In this document: positions 34,181-42,921 of the stretch, piece by piece
Layout: every line of letters starts with the position of its first letter
Position numbering within the stretch: the first letter of the stretch is position 1
Assembly (NCBI GenBank): GCA_045540055.1
Contig: JAZQGO010000021.1
Span: forward strand, 1 to 46,294
From: SIG565 sp045540055
GTDB taxonomy: Bacteria; Bacillota; Clostridia; Oscillospirales; Acutalibacteraceae
DNA: 46,294 nucleotides
Direction of reading: 5' to 3'
Position numbers and translations under genes: made by a program
The notes under the pieces: model-generated
What the model saw: only the letters and a program-made list of their open reading frames with translations
Told to the model about the DNA's origin: nothing
The model's database searches: none

Positions 34181-34845
34181 TGACCGATTTTCTCCTTAAC
34201 GATGCTGTGAAGTAGCTCTACCGACTCATCGAAGGTCAAGTCTGAGGTGTCGGCAACAACCGCATCGGGTGCAGGTTTTAGCGGTGCTATGGCACGGTGA
34301 GAGTCATTATAATCACGCTTGATTACATCGGCTAAAATATCATCGTATTTTACATCCATACCCTTTTCAATCAACTCTTTGTATCTTCTTTCGGCTCTGA
34401 TTTCAGGCGTCGCGGTTAAGAAAATTTTAATCTGAGCGTTCGGTAATACAACGGTGCCTATATCTCTGCCGTCCATAATAACATTATTTCGTCTGGCCAA
34501 ATCACGCTGCATCTCAAGTAAAAATGCGCGCACACTCTCTTTAGCAGACACCGCCGACGCCATCATTGAGGCTTCAGGTGTACGAATATCACCTGATACA
34601 TCCTCGCCATCAAGCATAACGTGCTGTTGACCATCAATAAAGCAAATATCAATTTTTGTCGTTTCAAGCACATTTTCAACATCGCAGTCAAGATTTATGT
34701 CATAACCCAAACGTGAAAATTTAAGACCTAACGCACGGTAGAGCGCACCTGTATCTACATAAATATAGCCAAGCTTGCCCGCCAATGTGCGTGAAATGGT
34801 GCTTTTACCGGCACCTGCCGGTCCGTCAATTGCTACTGCTATCAT
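34177..34845 (-). CDS. cmk: Cytidylate kinase
   Basis: CMP/dCMP kinase of pyrimidine nucleotide recycling, 222 residues. The P-loop is GPAGAGKS (8-15), and VDTGALYRA, DGRDIGTVVLP and AERRYKEL follow in family order. It sits between the flavoprotein and plsC with 4-base overlaps. The cmk-plsC-ispH-S1 order is typical of Clostridia. Confidence 0.97.
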   Translation of the reverse strand: MIAVAIDGPAGAGKSTISRTLAGKLGYIYVDTGALYRALGLKFSRLGYDINLDCDVENVLETTKIDICFIDGQQHVMLDGEDVSGDIRTPEASMMASAVSAKESVRAFLLEMQRDLARRNNVIMDGRDIGTVVLPNAQIKIFLTATPEIRAERRYKELIEKGMDVKYDDILADVIKRDYNDSHRAIAPLKPAPDAVVADTSDLTFDESVELLHSIVKEKIGQ

Positions 34846-36068
34846 ATGCTACCTCCTGCAAGACGCCCTGTTGAAAAGGCAATTTGTAAATTATAGCCGC
34901 CCGTGTAGGCGTCAACATCTATTATTTCACCCGCAAAATACAGATTTTTAAGTATTTTTGATTCCATCGTTGCGGGATTAATTTCCTTAACTGATATACC
35001 GCCGCTAGTCACAATCGCCTCATCAATATCTCTAAATGACTTGACGTGAAGTGTGAGCTCGCGAATAACCTTTATTATATTTTGTCGGTCTGATTTGGTC
35101 AGCTGATTAACCTTTTTATTAGGCTCAATACCACTTAATTTTACGATAATGGGGATAAGCTTTTGCGGCAAAAGCTTATCAAGTGCGTTTATTAAATTCT
35201 TGTTTGAATTTTCTAAAAAATCACGCTGTAATCTTTTATCAAGCTGCTCTGCACTTAGCGCCGGCTTTAAATTGATTTTGACGGTATACTGTTTTTTACC
35301 CATTTTTCGCATATGCGCCGAAGCGCTGAGCACTATAGGGCCAGATATGCCGAAATGTGTAAACAGCATCTCGCCCATTTCTTCATATACCGCTTTATTT
35401 CTTCCCTCTTCAAATACAGATAGGGTTACATTCTTAAGGCTCAGCCCCATAAGTGAAACACAAAAGCCCTCGTGAATGTTAAGCGGAACTAATGAGGGAG
35501 ATAACTCGGTAACGGTGTGACCGAGCCGTTGTGCGAGTCTATACCCGTCTCCCGACGAGCCTGTGTTTTTATAAGACATACCACCAGTAGCCAGAATTAC
35601 GGCGTCTGTGTAAAGTGTATCGCCGTTTTGAAGCTTAACTGCCGATACCGCGCCATCGGTTGCTATAATATCCTCTGCCGCGTGGTGAATGAATTTTACA
35701 CCGACGCTTTTCGACTTGTTTACCAGCGCATCAACTATGTCAACCGATTTATCAGACACAGGAAAAACCCGATTGCCACGCTCGGTTTTAAGCGGCACAC
35801 CACATTCTTCAAAAAATTTCATAGTATCGGTCGATGACCAGAGGGCGAACGCCGAATATAAAAATCTGCCGTTTTTGGTGGTGTTGGCTATGAGGGTATC
35901 GTTATCGCAATTATTGGTAACATTACATCTGCCCTTGCCCGTAATTAAAAGCTTTCTTGCGGGGCGCTCACGCTTTTCGGCAACTATTACCCTGTTACCG
36001 TTTTGCGCCGCAGTAACAGCCGCCATAAGACCTGCCGCGCCGCCGCCGATAACAACAACCTGCTTCAC
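34842..36068 (-). CDS. HI0933/YhiN-type FAD-dependent oxidoreductase
   Basis: A 408-residue flavoprotein. The dinucleotide fold GGGAAGLMAAVTAA is at the N-terminus, followed by EKRERPARKLLITGKGRCNVTN, VILATGGMSYKNTGSSGDGY and a C-terminal FAGEIIDVDAYTGGYNLQIAFSTG (shown here only as landmarks). These are the signatures of the HI0933-like family (BaiN/YhiN), some of which reduce bile-acid intermediates, but the substrate here is unknown. It is the first gene of the run leading to ispH-S1. Confidence 0.92.
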   Translation of the reverse strand: MKQVVVIGGGAAGLMAAVTAAQNGNRVIVAEKRERPARKLLITGKGRCNVTNNCDNDTLIANTTKNGRFLYSAFALWSSTDTMKFFEECGVPLKTERGNRVFPVSDKSVDIVDALVNKSKSVGVKFIHHAAEDIIATDGAVSAVKLQNGDTLYTDAVILATGGMSYKNTGSSGDGYRLAQRLGHTVTELSPSLVPLNIHEGFCVSLMGLSLKNVTLSVFEEGRNKAVYEEMGEMLFTHFGISGPIVLSASAHMRKMGKKQYTVKINLKPALSAEQLDKRLQRDFLENSNKNLINALDKLLPQKLIPIIVKLSGIEPNKKVNQLTKSDRQNIIKVIRELTLHVKSFRDIDEAIVTSGGISVKEINPATMESKILKNLYFAGEIIDVDAYTGGYNLQIAFSTGRLAGGSI

Positions 36069-36126
36069 ACACCCACCGCCTTAAAAAGTTATCATTATCA
36101 TTTTAATACAAACCGAACAAAAAGTA

Positions 36127-36167
36127 AAGAAAAACAGGCATTGAACAAACCGTTCAATGCCTGTTTT
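36127..36167 (-). terminator. Terminator of rny
   Basis: A perfect 16-bp stem (36131-36146 with 36152-36167) with a 5-base loop is followed on the minus strand by TTTTTCTTT. Confidence 0.92.
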
Positions 36168-36171
36168 GTAA

Positions 36172-37713
36172 TTATTTTGCATAATCGACTGCGCGATTTT
36201 CACGAATAAGGTTAACCTTAATCTGACCCGGATATTCAAGCTCATTTTCAATACGCTGTGCGATGTCGTGAGCAATAAGCACCATCTGGTCATCGGTTAC
36301 GAGCTCAGGCTTAACGATAATACGAACCTCACGTCCTGCCTGAATAGCGTATGAGCGTTCAACACCTGTGAAGGAATTGGCGATTTCCTCAAGTTTTTCA
36401 AGACGTTTGATGTAGTTCTCAATATTCTCTCTACGAGCACCTGGGCGTGAAGCCGAGATAGCGTCTGCCGCTTGAACAATGCAAGCAACAACCGTTTTTG
36501 CCTCAACCTCGCCGTGATGGGCGTGAATAGCGTGAATAATTTCTTCGTTTTCCTTATAGCGCTTGGCCGCTTCGACACCGAGCTGAATATGTGAGCCCTC
36601 TTGCTCGTGGTCAAGAGCCTTACCAATATCGTGCAGAAGACCTGCGCGCTTAGCTAAGGTTACATTGGCGCCGATTTCAGCAGCAATAAGACCTGATAAA
36701 TGGCAAACCTCCAACGAGTGATTAAGCACACTCTGACCGTAGCTTGTACGGTATTTGAGCTTACCGAGTAATTTAACAAGCTCGGGATGGAGATTATGTA
36801 TGCCGGCCTCCAGCATAACACGCTCGCCCTCTTGCTTGATTGTTGCTTCAACCTCGGCGGTAGCCTTATTTATCATTTCCTCGATTCTTGCAGGATGAAT
36901 TCGTCCGTCTAAGATTAGCTTTTCAAGGGTAAGACGGGCAATTTCACGTCTTACAGGATCAAAGCAGGAAACGGTAATAGCCTCGGGTGTATCGTCAATG
37001 ATAAGGTCGGCACCCGTAGCGGTTTCAAGCGCACGGATATTACGTCCCTCACGACCGATAATACGTCCCTTCATTTCATCGTTGGGCAGAGCCACAACCG
37101 AAACGGTAATTTCAGAAGTATGGTCAGCCGCACAACGCTGAATAGCATGACCGACAATCTCTCTAGCAATACGGCCAGATTCTTCCTTAGTCTGCTTTTC
37201 AATTTCTAAAATCTTAACTGCTTTTTCGTGATTAAGCTCGCCGTCAAGAGCCTTCAGCAAATAATCCTTTGCCTCCTGCTTTGTGAAGCCTGAAATTTTT
37301 TCAAGCATCTCTATCTGACTGCGCTTAATTCTCTCACATTCTTCAATTTTCTCATCAATCTCTTTAGATTTCTGAGCTAATTTCTCTTCTTTTGCTTCAT
37401 AGTTTTCAATTTTACGGTCAAGTGACTCTTCCTTTTGCTGCAAGCGGTGTTCACTTCTTTGAACATCACTGCGACGCTCTTTAATATCCTTTTCAGCCTC
37501 TTGACGTAAACGGTAAACCTCGTCCTTAGCCTCAATAAGAAGTTCCTTCTTCTTGGTTTCGGCGTTCTTAAGGGCATCGCTTAAAATACGACGTGCCTCA
37601 TCCTTTGCTGTGCCAAGCTCTGTACGGTCTGCCTTGCTTCTGTATGCAGAACCAATGAAAAAACCCGAAACGCCTAAAACTAAGGCGACAATTCCACCAA
37701 TGATATAGGGCAT
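36172..37713 (-). CDS. rny: Ribonuclease Y
   Basis: RNase Y is the membrane-anchored endoribonuclease that starts mRNA decay in many Firmicutes. The 513 residues have an N-terminal transmembrane helix (IIGGIVALVLGVSGFFIG), a long coiled coil (about 30-190), a KH domain with the GREGRNIRAL loop, and an HD domain with LLHDIGKALDHE. AGGAGGTG precedes the start. A strong promoter lies at 37843-37871 and a leader of about 120 bases precedes the gene. Confidence 0.97.
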   Translation of the reverse strand: MPYIIGGIVALVLGVSGFFIGSAYRSKADRTELGTAKDEARRILSDALKNAETKKKELLIEAKDEVYRLRQEAEKDIKERRSDVQRSEHRLQQKEESLDRKIENYEAKEEKLAQKSKEIDEKIEECERIKRSQIEMLEKISGFTKQEAKDYLLKALDGELNHEKAVKILEIEKQTKEESGRIAREIVGHAIQRCAADHTSEITVSVVALPNDEMKGRIIGREGRNIRALETATGADLIIDDTPEAITVSCFDPVRREIARLTLEKLILDGRIHPARIEEMINKATAEVEATIKQEGERVMLEAGIHNLHPELVKLLGKLKYRTSYGQSVLNHSLEVCHLSGLIAAEIGANVTLAKRAGLLHDIGKALDHEQEGSHIQLGVEAAKRYKENEEIIHAIHAHHGEVEAKTVVACIVQAADAISASRPGARRENIENYIKRLEKLEEIANSFTGVERSYAIQAGREVRIIVKPELVTDDQMVLIAHDIAQRIENELEYPGQIKVNLIRENRAVDYAK

Positions 37714-37836
37714 CTGAAATGCACCTCCTTATATAATATTACGGTTTAAGACGGGACCGTATTTACCCGGATAAAAGTTATGTTTAAAATGCCGTTCGCC
37801 AAAGCGGTCATTTCAAAACAGTACACCTATTATATC
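37714..37836 (-). promoter_or_regulatory. rny 5' leader
   Basis: About 120 transcribed bases containing two inverted repeats: CCGCTTTGGCGAACGG and ACGGT...ACCGT around CCCGTCTTAAA. They could affect rny stability or translation; RNase Y mRNAs are often autoregulated. No named RNA family is recognised. Confidence 0.35.
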
Positions 37837-37842
37837 ATTGCT

Positions 37843-37871
37843 ATTTTACCACTCATGCCTGTTTGTGTCAA
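37843..37871 (-). promoter_or_regulatory. rny promoter
   Basis: On the minus strand, TTGACA (37871-37866), a 17-base spacer and TAAAAT (37848-37843). The remaining spacer up to 37981 shows nothing recognisable. Confidence 0.8.
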
Positions 37872-37981
37872 GGCTTATATACAATTTGTTGTGGATAGCC
37901 AAAGCGTTTAAACCCAAATCGGATTTTCAGATAAGGCTTTCACGCTGTGACTTTGTTAAAATACTCGCAAATTATTAAAAG

Positions 37982-38009
37982 TTGATTTTATCAATATTTG
38001 AGGTATAAT
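37982..38009 (+). promoter_or_regulatory. Promoter of the SDR-alaX unit
   Basis: TTGATT (37982-37987), a 16-base spacer and TATAAT (38004-38009), followed by AAAGGAG before the SDR start. Confidence 0.65.
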
Positions 38010-38042
38010 TAAAATATCGATATCTCAAAGGAGTTTTGAATT

Positions 38043-38804
38043 ATGGATATTGCAGTTGTTACGGGTGCCTCTTCGGGACTTGGTGAAGAATACGTTAAAC
38101 ACATCGCGCTTCTCTTCGGTGAGCTTGATGAAATATGGATAATTGCACGCCGAACAGAAAGGCTTGAGCAGTTAGCTGAAAAAATTAAAAATATAAAGTG
38201 CCAACCCATAACTTGTGATGTAACGAGGGATGAGGATATTGAGCAATACCGACTCGCCTTACAGCAAAATGGCGCAAATGTAAAAATGCTGATAAACAAT
38301 GCAGGCTTTGGCAAGCTTGGCTATTTCGATGAAATTGACTCACAGACAAACGCAGGCATAGTGCGCCTTAACTGCGAAGCAGTGACGGTTGTAACAAACG
38401 CTACCCTGCCCTTTATGACCGAGAAATCCTTTATACTCAACGTCTGCTCTATAGCGTCCTTTGTGCCGAATGCGCGAATGGCGGTATACTCTTCTACCAA
38501 GGCATTCATTATGAGTTTTTCACGAGCATTACGTGAAGAATTAAAGCGCAAGAAAATAAATGTTTGTGCAGTTTGTCCCGGACCTATGGATACAGAATTT
38601 TTGGGTGTTGCCGACATTCCTCCAGGGGCTAGCAGGACCTTTGATATGTTGCCGCATATAAAGCCCGATATGGTAGCCCTCGGCTCACTTAACGCGGCGG
38701 CTAAGGGACGCAGTGTTTATACACCCCACCCCTTTTATAAATTTTATAGGGTGCTGGCTAAAATCATCCCTCACAGTATAATGATGAAATTTGCTAAAAC
38801 CTGA
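38043..38804 (+). CDS. Short-chain dehydrogenase/reductase
   Basis: A 253-residue NAD(P)-dependent oxidoreductase with a classical SDR layout: TGASSGLG (7-14), NNAG (85-88), catalytic S136 region (CSIASF), and Y149/K153 in YSSTK. CPGPMDTEF follows. It resembles the YqjQ/DltE-like subgroup. The substrate is unknown. It precedes the AlaX gene by 14 bases. Confidence 0.92.
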   Translation: MDIAVVTGASSGLGEEYVKHIALLFGELDEIWIIARRTERLEQLAEKIKNIKCQPITCDVTRDEDIEQYRLALQQNGANVKMLINNAGFGKLGYFDEIDSQTNAGIVRLNCEAVTVVTNATLPFMTEKSFILNVCSIASFVPNARMAVYSSTKAFIMSFSRALREELKRKKINVCAVCPGPMDTEFLGVADIPPGASRTFDMLPHIKPDMVALGSLNAAAKGRSVYTPHPFYKFYRVLAKIIPHSIMMKFAKT

Positions 38805-38818
38805 TTTGAGGAATGACT

Positions 38819-39970
38819 ATGAATACTATAAAACTCTATGAGCTCGACAGTATGCTAAGTGAATTTGAATGTACAGTTTTAGATTGCATCAAATGGAATG
38901 GTAAGTATAAAATCGTTCTTGATAAAACCGCCTTCTTCCCTGAGGGTGGCGGTCAGACCGCCGATAAGGGAGTTATCGGCGACGCAAACGTTCTTGATGT
39001 TCAGGAAATAGAGGGTGAAATCTACCACTTTACCGATAAGCCTTTGACGGTCAATCAGAGTTACACCGCCACGCTGGAATTTGAAGAGCGCTTTGATAAA
39101 ATGCAAAATCATTCGGGCGAGCATATCGTGTCGGGCATCGTGAACAAAAAATTCGGCTACCAAAATGTTGGCTTTCATTTAAGTGAGAGTGTAGTAACAC
39201 TCGATTTTGACGGACCGCTTTCACGCGAAGACTTAGAGAAAATTGAACTTCTCGCCAACCGTGCTGTACAGCAGAATGTCGCCATCACCGCATATTATCC
39301 GAAAAGCGAAGAGCTTAAAGGTATTGCTTACCGCAGTAAATTAGATTTGACCGATAATGTAAGACTGGTTGAGATTGACGGTTATGACATCTGCGCCTGC
39401 TGTGCGCCGCACGTTAAAACGACGGGGCAAATCGGTCTTATTAAGCTGTTACAATGTGAAAAGCACAAAGACGGTGTAAGAATTTTTATGAAGTGCGGTA
39501 TGCGTGCCATCAGCGATTATCAAAACAAATATAAGAATATTGCCGAAATTTCGGCGGCACTGTGCGCCAAGCAGGATGAGACTGCGTCGGCCGTAAAGGT
39601 GCTGCTTAGTGATAAAGAAAATCTTAAGTACGAGATAACAGGTCTTAAAAGGCAGATAATTGATTTAAAGCTGCAGTTGCTTCAAAATACCGACGGTAAT
39701 ATTTGCATAATAGATCAAGGACTTACAAACGATGATATGCGCTATTTTGCAAATAATATGGTTGATCGGTGCCGCGTTTTCGGTGTCTTTTGTGAAAAAG
39801 AAAACGGTTTTAAATATATTTGCGCTTCAAGTAATACCGATATGCGTCAGTTCGGCAAGGAATTAAACGCGGGACTTAACGGTAAAGGCGGCGGTAGTGA
39901 CAAGATGATACAAGGTAGTGTATTATGCGACAAAGAAGATATTGAAAAGTTTTTTAACACAAAATATTGA
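38819..39970 (+). CDS. AlaX-type alanyl-tRNA editing protein
   Basis: AlaX deacylates mischarged Ser- or Gly-tRNA(Ala) in trans. The 383-residue protein has the AlaRS-like start TAFFPEGGGQTAD (38-50), the metal site HSGEH (H98, H102) and CCAPH (C194, H198), and a C-terminal DHHA1-like domain with NGKGGGSDKMIQG. This is the long AlaX-L form with linker coiled coil (about 230-285). Of two ATGs, the second at 38819 is correctly spaced from GAGGA. Confidence 0.92.
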   Translation: MNTIKLYELDSMLSEFECTVLDCIKWNGKYKIVLDKTAFFPEGGGQTADKGVIGDANVLDVQEIEGEIYHFTDKPLTVNQSYTATLEFEERFDKMQNHSGEHIVSGIVNKKFGYQNVGFHLSESVVTLDFDGPLSREDLEKIELLANRAVQQNVAITAYYPKSEELKGIAYRSKLDLTDNVRLVEIDGYDICACCAPHVKTTGQIGLIKLLQCEKHKDGVRIFMKCGMRAISDYQNKYKNIAEISAALCAKQDETASAVKVLLSDKENLKYEITGLKRQIIDLKLQLLQNTDGNICIIDQGLTNDDMRYFANNMVDRCRVFGVFCEKENGFKYICASSNTDMRQFGKELNAGLNGKGGGSDKMIQGSVLCDKEDIEKFFNTKY

Positions 39971-39994
39971 CAAATACCGTATCAAAGATATAAT
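39967..39994 (+). promoter_or_regulatory. folT promoter
   Basis: TTGACA (39967-39972) overlapping the alaX stop, a 16-base spacer and TATAAT (39989-39994). Transcription would begin near 40001, at the first base of the riboswitch. Confidence 0.78.
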
Positions 39995-40000
39995 TATTTA

Positions 40001-40148
40001 TAGCAGAGTAGGAATTCGTGCGTTAAGTGCTGTGTGGACGGGGAGTTGCCACACAGACGAAAGGTTTTACCTTGCGGTACGGGCTCCGCATCCCGCTGCT
40101 ACAAACAAGGTTACCTATATTTATGCCCTGCTTGTAGCTAATACAAGG
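40001..40148 (+). promoter_or_regulatory. THF riboswitch with translational expression platform
   Basis: The aptamer at 40001-40101 shows the tetrahydrofolate riboswitch pattern: GAGTAGG, CGTTAAGTGC, GGACGGGGAGTTGCC, CGAAAGG, then TCCGCATCCCGCTGCT. P1 pairs TAGCAG (40001-40006) with CTGCTA (40096-40101). Downstream, CCCTGCTTGT can pair with ACAAGGAGGG, hiding the folT ribosome binding site. GCTACAA, which includes part of the 3' arm of P1, can instead pair with TTGTAGC and free that site. Binding of reduced folate should favour P1 and repress translation of folT. Confidence 0.92.
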
Positions 40149-40159
40149 AGGGTATTTTT

Positions 40160-40720
40160 ATGTTAAAAAAATTATTTATGCCACAAAACCTCGGCAACCT
40201 TAAGGTTATGACAGCCGCCGCGCTTTTTGCCACCATCAGTTTAATATGTGGTAAATTCTTAGCCTTTAATGTCGGCGACATTTTAAGATTCAGTTTTGAG
40301 AATTTGCCTATAATTCTGTCGGGTATCGCCTTCGGCCCACTGGTCGGCGCCGTTACAGGTCTTATAGCCGATGTTGTGGGTTGTCTGCTTCGAGGTTATG
40401 CCTTAAACCCAATTCTGACCTTGGCCGCCGTTTTCATCGGCTTTGCTTCGGGGCTTATATTCAATCTGCTTAAAAACTGTAATATACATCTTCGTGCAGC
40501 AGTGGTTCTTTTTGTATCGCACACAGTAGGAAGCGTACTGATAAAATCGGTGGGACTGAGTCTGTGGTACTCCCTACCCTTTTATGTAACACTTGCCGAG
40601 CGTACCGTTAACTATATTATTGTCGCGGCGGCAGAGTTTGTTTTCTTAGTGATATTACTTAAAAACAAACCTTTCTATAACCAGATTATTAAAATGACAG
40701 GTGTAAGAAATGACATATAG
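40160..40720 (+). CDS. folT: ECF transporter S component for folate (FolT)
   Basis: The substrate-binding membrane subunit of an ECF-type folate importer, 186 residues with about six helices. GGIAFGPLVGAVTGLIADVVG-like sequence (here SGIAFGPLVGAVTGL) and LRFSFENLPI are typical of the FolT/PanT group. The folate assignment rests mainly on the THF riboswitch in front and on folC, which overlaps it by 11 bases. The shared energising module is not in the window. Confidence 0.93.
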   Translation: MLKKLFMPQNLGNLKVMTAAALFATISLICGKFLAFNVGDILRFSFENLPIILSGIAFGPLVGAVTGLIADVVGCLLRGYALNPILTLAAVFIGFASGLIFNLLKNCNIHLRAAVVLFVSHTVGSVLIKSVGLSLWYSLPFYVTLAERTVNYIIVAAAEFVFLVILLKNKPFYNQIIKMTGVRNDI

Positions 40721-41987
40721 TGAGGCACTCCGATTTATTCATTCGGTAAATAACTATTTCTGCAAGCCCGGGCTTGATCGAATAAAGGCTTTGTGTGAAT
40801 TTTTAGGCAATCCGCAAAACAGTCTTAAGTTCGTTCACGTTGCAGGCACTAACGGTAAGGGCTCATTTTGCAGTATGCTCACGGACATCTTAAAGAGCGC
40901 AGGCTATAAGGTCGGCACATATACGTCTCCATATATATTGAACTTTAACGAGCGAATACGAATAGACGGCGAGAATATATCAAACGACGATTTGGCCGAG
41001 CTTTGCAGTCTTATTAAACCGTTTTGTGATTCGGCGCAGGATAAGCCGACCGAATTTGAGGTTATTACCGCCATCGGCTTCGAGTACTTTCGCAGACGAA
41101 ACTGCGATATAGTTATACTTGAATGCGGTCTCGGCGGCAGGTTTGATGCCACAAATATAATTGACAGCCCCGTTTTATCGGTAATTACGGGCGTAGATTT
41201 TGACCACCAGAATTTCCTCGGCAACACCATAGAGGAAATAGCAAGCGAAAAGGCAGGTATTATTAAAGAAGGCGCACCTTGTCTTTGGTGTGGCGAAAAT
41301 AACTGCGCCGATAATATAATTAAAAGTACCGCCGCAGTCTTGCAGGCGCCGCTTTTCACACCAAACCACCATTTAATTGATATTTTGAAGACCGATTTAT
41401 CGGGTACTGAATTTAATTTTAAAGAGTATAAAAATCTTTTTATCCCGTTACTTAGTCTGTATCAGCCACTGAACGCGGCAAATGCCATAGCTGCGGCCGA
41501 AATACTTGATGATAACGGCTTTAAAATATCAAAGCAATGCATTTACGACGGCCTTAAAAATGTACGGTGGCGAGCAAGATTTGAACTGTTATTGAATAAT
41601 CCGCCCGTGATTTTTGACGGAGCCCATAATCCGCAGGGTGTCGGCGCCTCAATAGACAGTATTAAGACATATTTTAAGGGAAAGAGAGTTAACATCCTTA
41701 CAGGCGTTATGAAGGATAAAGATTATCGGTTTGTCGCCGAAAAAATCAGTACTGTGGCCGAAGAGGTATATTGCATAACGCCCGATAACCCCCGTGCGCT
41801 CGACTCAGGGCTTTACGCCGAGGTTTTTGATGAATTTGGTATAAAGGCTATGTCATTTGATGATATAGCTACGGGAATAGATACTGCTATAGAGCATAGC
41901 AGAAATAAAAACATACCGCTTATAATACTTGGCTCGCTTTATATGTATTCTGATGTTTACAACGAAATTAAGTTAAAAAAACAGTAG
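40710..41987 (+). CDS. folC: Folylpolyglutamate synthase/dihydrofolate synthase
   Basis: FolC adds glutamate residues to folates, trapping them in the cell. The 425 residues show the Mur-ligase plan: P-loop VAGTNGKGS, the folate-binding TSPYILNFNERI, LECGLGGRFDATNI, the HQNFLGNTIEEIASEKAGI region and a C-terminal domain with FDGAHNPQG. It is transcribed with folT under the same riboswitch, which pairs uptake with retention. Confidence 0.96.
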   Translation: MTYSEALRFIHSVNNYFCKPGLDRIKALCEFLGNPQNSLKFVHVAGTNGKGSFCSMLTDILKSAGYKVGTYTSPYILNFNERIRIDGENISNDDLAELCSLIKPFCDSAQDKPTEFEVITAIGFEYFRRRNCDIVILECGLGGRFDATNIIDSPVLSVITGVDFDHQNFLGNTIEEIASEKAGIIKEGAPCLWCGENNCADNIIKSTAAVLQAPLFTPNHHLIDILKTDLSGTEFNFKEYKNLFIPLLSLYQPLNAANAIAAAEILDDNGFKISKQCIYDGLKNVRWRARFELLLNNPPVIFDGAHNPQGVGASIDSIKTYFKGKRVNILTGVMKDKDYRFVAEKISTVAEEVYCITPDNPRALDSGLYAEVFDEFGIKAMSFDDIATGIDTAIEHSRNKNIPLIILGSLYMYSDVYNEIKLKKQ

Positions 41988-42010
41988 GTTTGACCTACTG
42001 TTTTTTAATT
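41979..42010 (+). terminator. Terminator of folT-folC
   Basis: An 11-bp stem (41979-41989 with 41993-42003) with a TTG loop and TTTTTT includes the folC stop codon. Confidence 0.92.
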
Positions 42011-42052
42011 TTTCACCAATATTCGCTTTTAACATATTATGTGATAGGAGTA

Positions 42053-42077
42053 TAAGCAAACGCAGAATGTTTGCTTA
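42053..42077. repeat. Palindrome matching MITE ends (collapsed copy)
   Basis: TAAGCAAAC (42053-42061) and GTTTGCTTA (42069-42077) form a perfect 9-bp inverted repeat around 7 bases. The first 11 bases are identical to the left end of the element at 44633 and the last 9 to its right end. It lies in the leader of the cysteine-rich protein gene. Confidence 0.6.
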
Positions 42078-42106
42078 ACTTTAAAAACATAATTGGAGGC
42101 TTTTTA

Positions 42107-42916
42107 ATGGCAGATTTAAACAACAGTTGCGAATTCAAAGAAGCTTGCTGTATTGATGCCGGTCGCGTTTTTGACTCTTGCTGTGACCGAGACTGTCTTG
42201 AAGATTTAAGATGTTTTTTCACCCCCGATGCACAAAATTATATAGAAAGAGCTATCAGCGTTAAAATGCGTTCTGCGGAGGTTTTAAATGTTTACATCAA
42301 TGTGGAACCCGTAAACTTTAATCGAGGTTTCTTTGCGTGTGATTTGACCTTCCTGTTCCTTATTGATTTTGATGTGTATTTAGCACCCCACTCCTGTCCT
42401 GTGCAGGTTAGAGGTATTGCCACACACAACAAGCGTGTTATTCTTTGTGGCGGCGACGGCAATGTCAGAATTTTCTCTAACACCGTGAATGAAAGCGATA
42501 ATTGTCAGACCCCGACCGAGCGCACTACCAATATGCCAAAATGTGTCGTTCAGAGTGTTGACCCAATACCGCTGAGCTGTCGAATAGGCGAGGTCAGAGA
42601 CTGCTGTGAATGTGTAGGCGTTGTGCCAAACTTTGTAAACGAGCTTTTAGGCGGTAATGTTGTAACGGGACTCGACAACGGCACACCCACTGTCTATGTT
42701 ACACTCGGGCTCTTCACAATTGTTCAGCTTATCCGTCAGGTGCAGATGCTTATACCCGTATATGATTTCTGTATTCCTGAGAAGCAGTGCGACGATACTA
42801 CCGACCAGCCGTGCGATGTATTTAAACGCATTAAGTTCCCAACCGATGATTTCTTCCCGAAAAACTGCGATAAAAATGATACAGGCTTCGGCTGCGGCTG
42901 TGGCGACGACGACTAA
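42107..42916 (+). CDS. Cysteine-rich protein of unknown function
   Basis: A 269-residue protein with about 27 cysteines, many in pairs (EACCID, SCCDRDC, RDCCECVG, FGCGCGDDD at the end). It has no signal peptide or clear transmembrane helix. A central beta-rich part includes AISVKMRSAEVLNVYINVEPV and VILCGGDGNVRIFSN. Similar Cys-rich proteins in Clostridia are sometimes spore coat or exosporium components, but I cannot assign this family; spore association is a guess. TTGGAGG fixes the ATG at 42107. It is a single-gene unit with a strong terminator. Confidence 0.72.
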   Translation: MADLNNSCEFKEACCIDAGRVFDSCCDRDCLEDLRCFFTPDAQNYIERAISVKMRSAEVLNVYINVEPVNFNRGFFACDLTFLFLIDFDVYLAPHSCPVQVRGIATHNKRVILCGGDGNVRIFSNTVNESDNCQTPTERTTNMPKCVVQSVDPIPLSCRIGEVRDCCECVGVVPNFVNELLGGNVVTGLDNGTPTVYVTLGLFTIVQLIRQVQMLIPVYDFCIPEKQCDDTTDQPCDVFKRIKFPTDDFFPKNCDKNDTGFGCGCGDDD

Positions 42917-42921
42917 AAAAC

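Noticed and set aside
39918..40166. 82-codon plus-strand frame before folT
   Set aside because: It covers the end of alaX and the whole THF riboswitch, and has no start signal.
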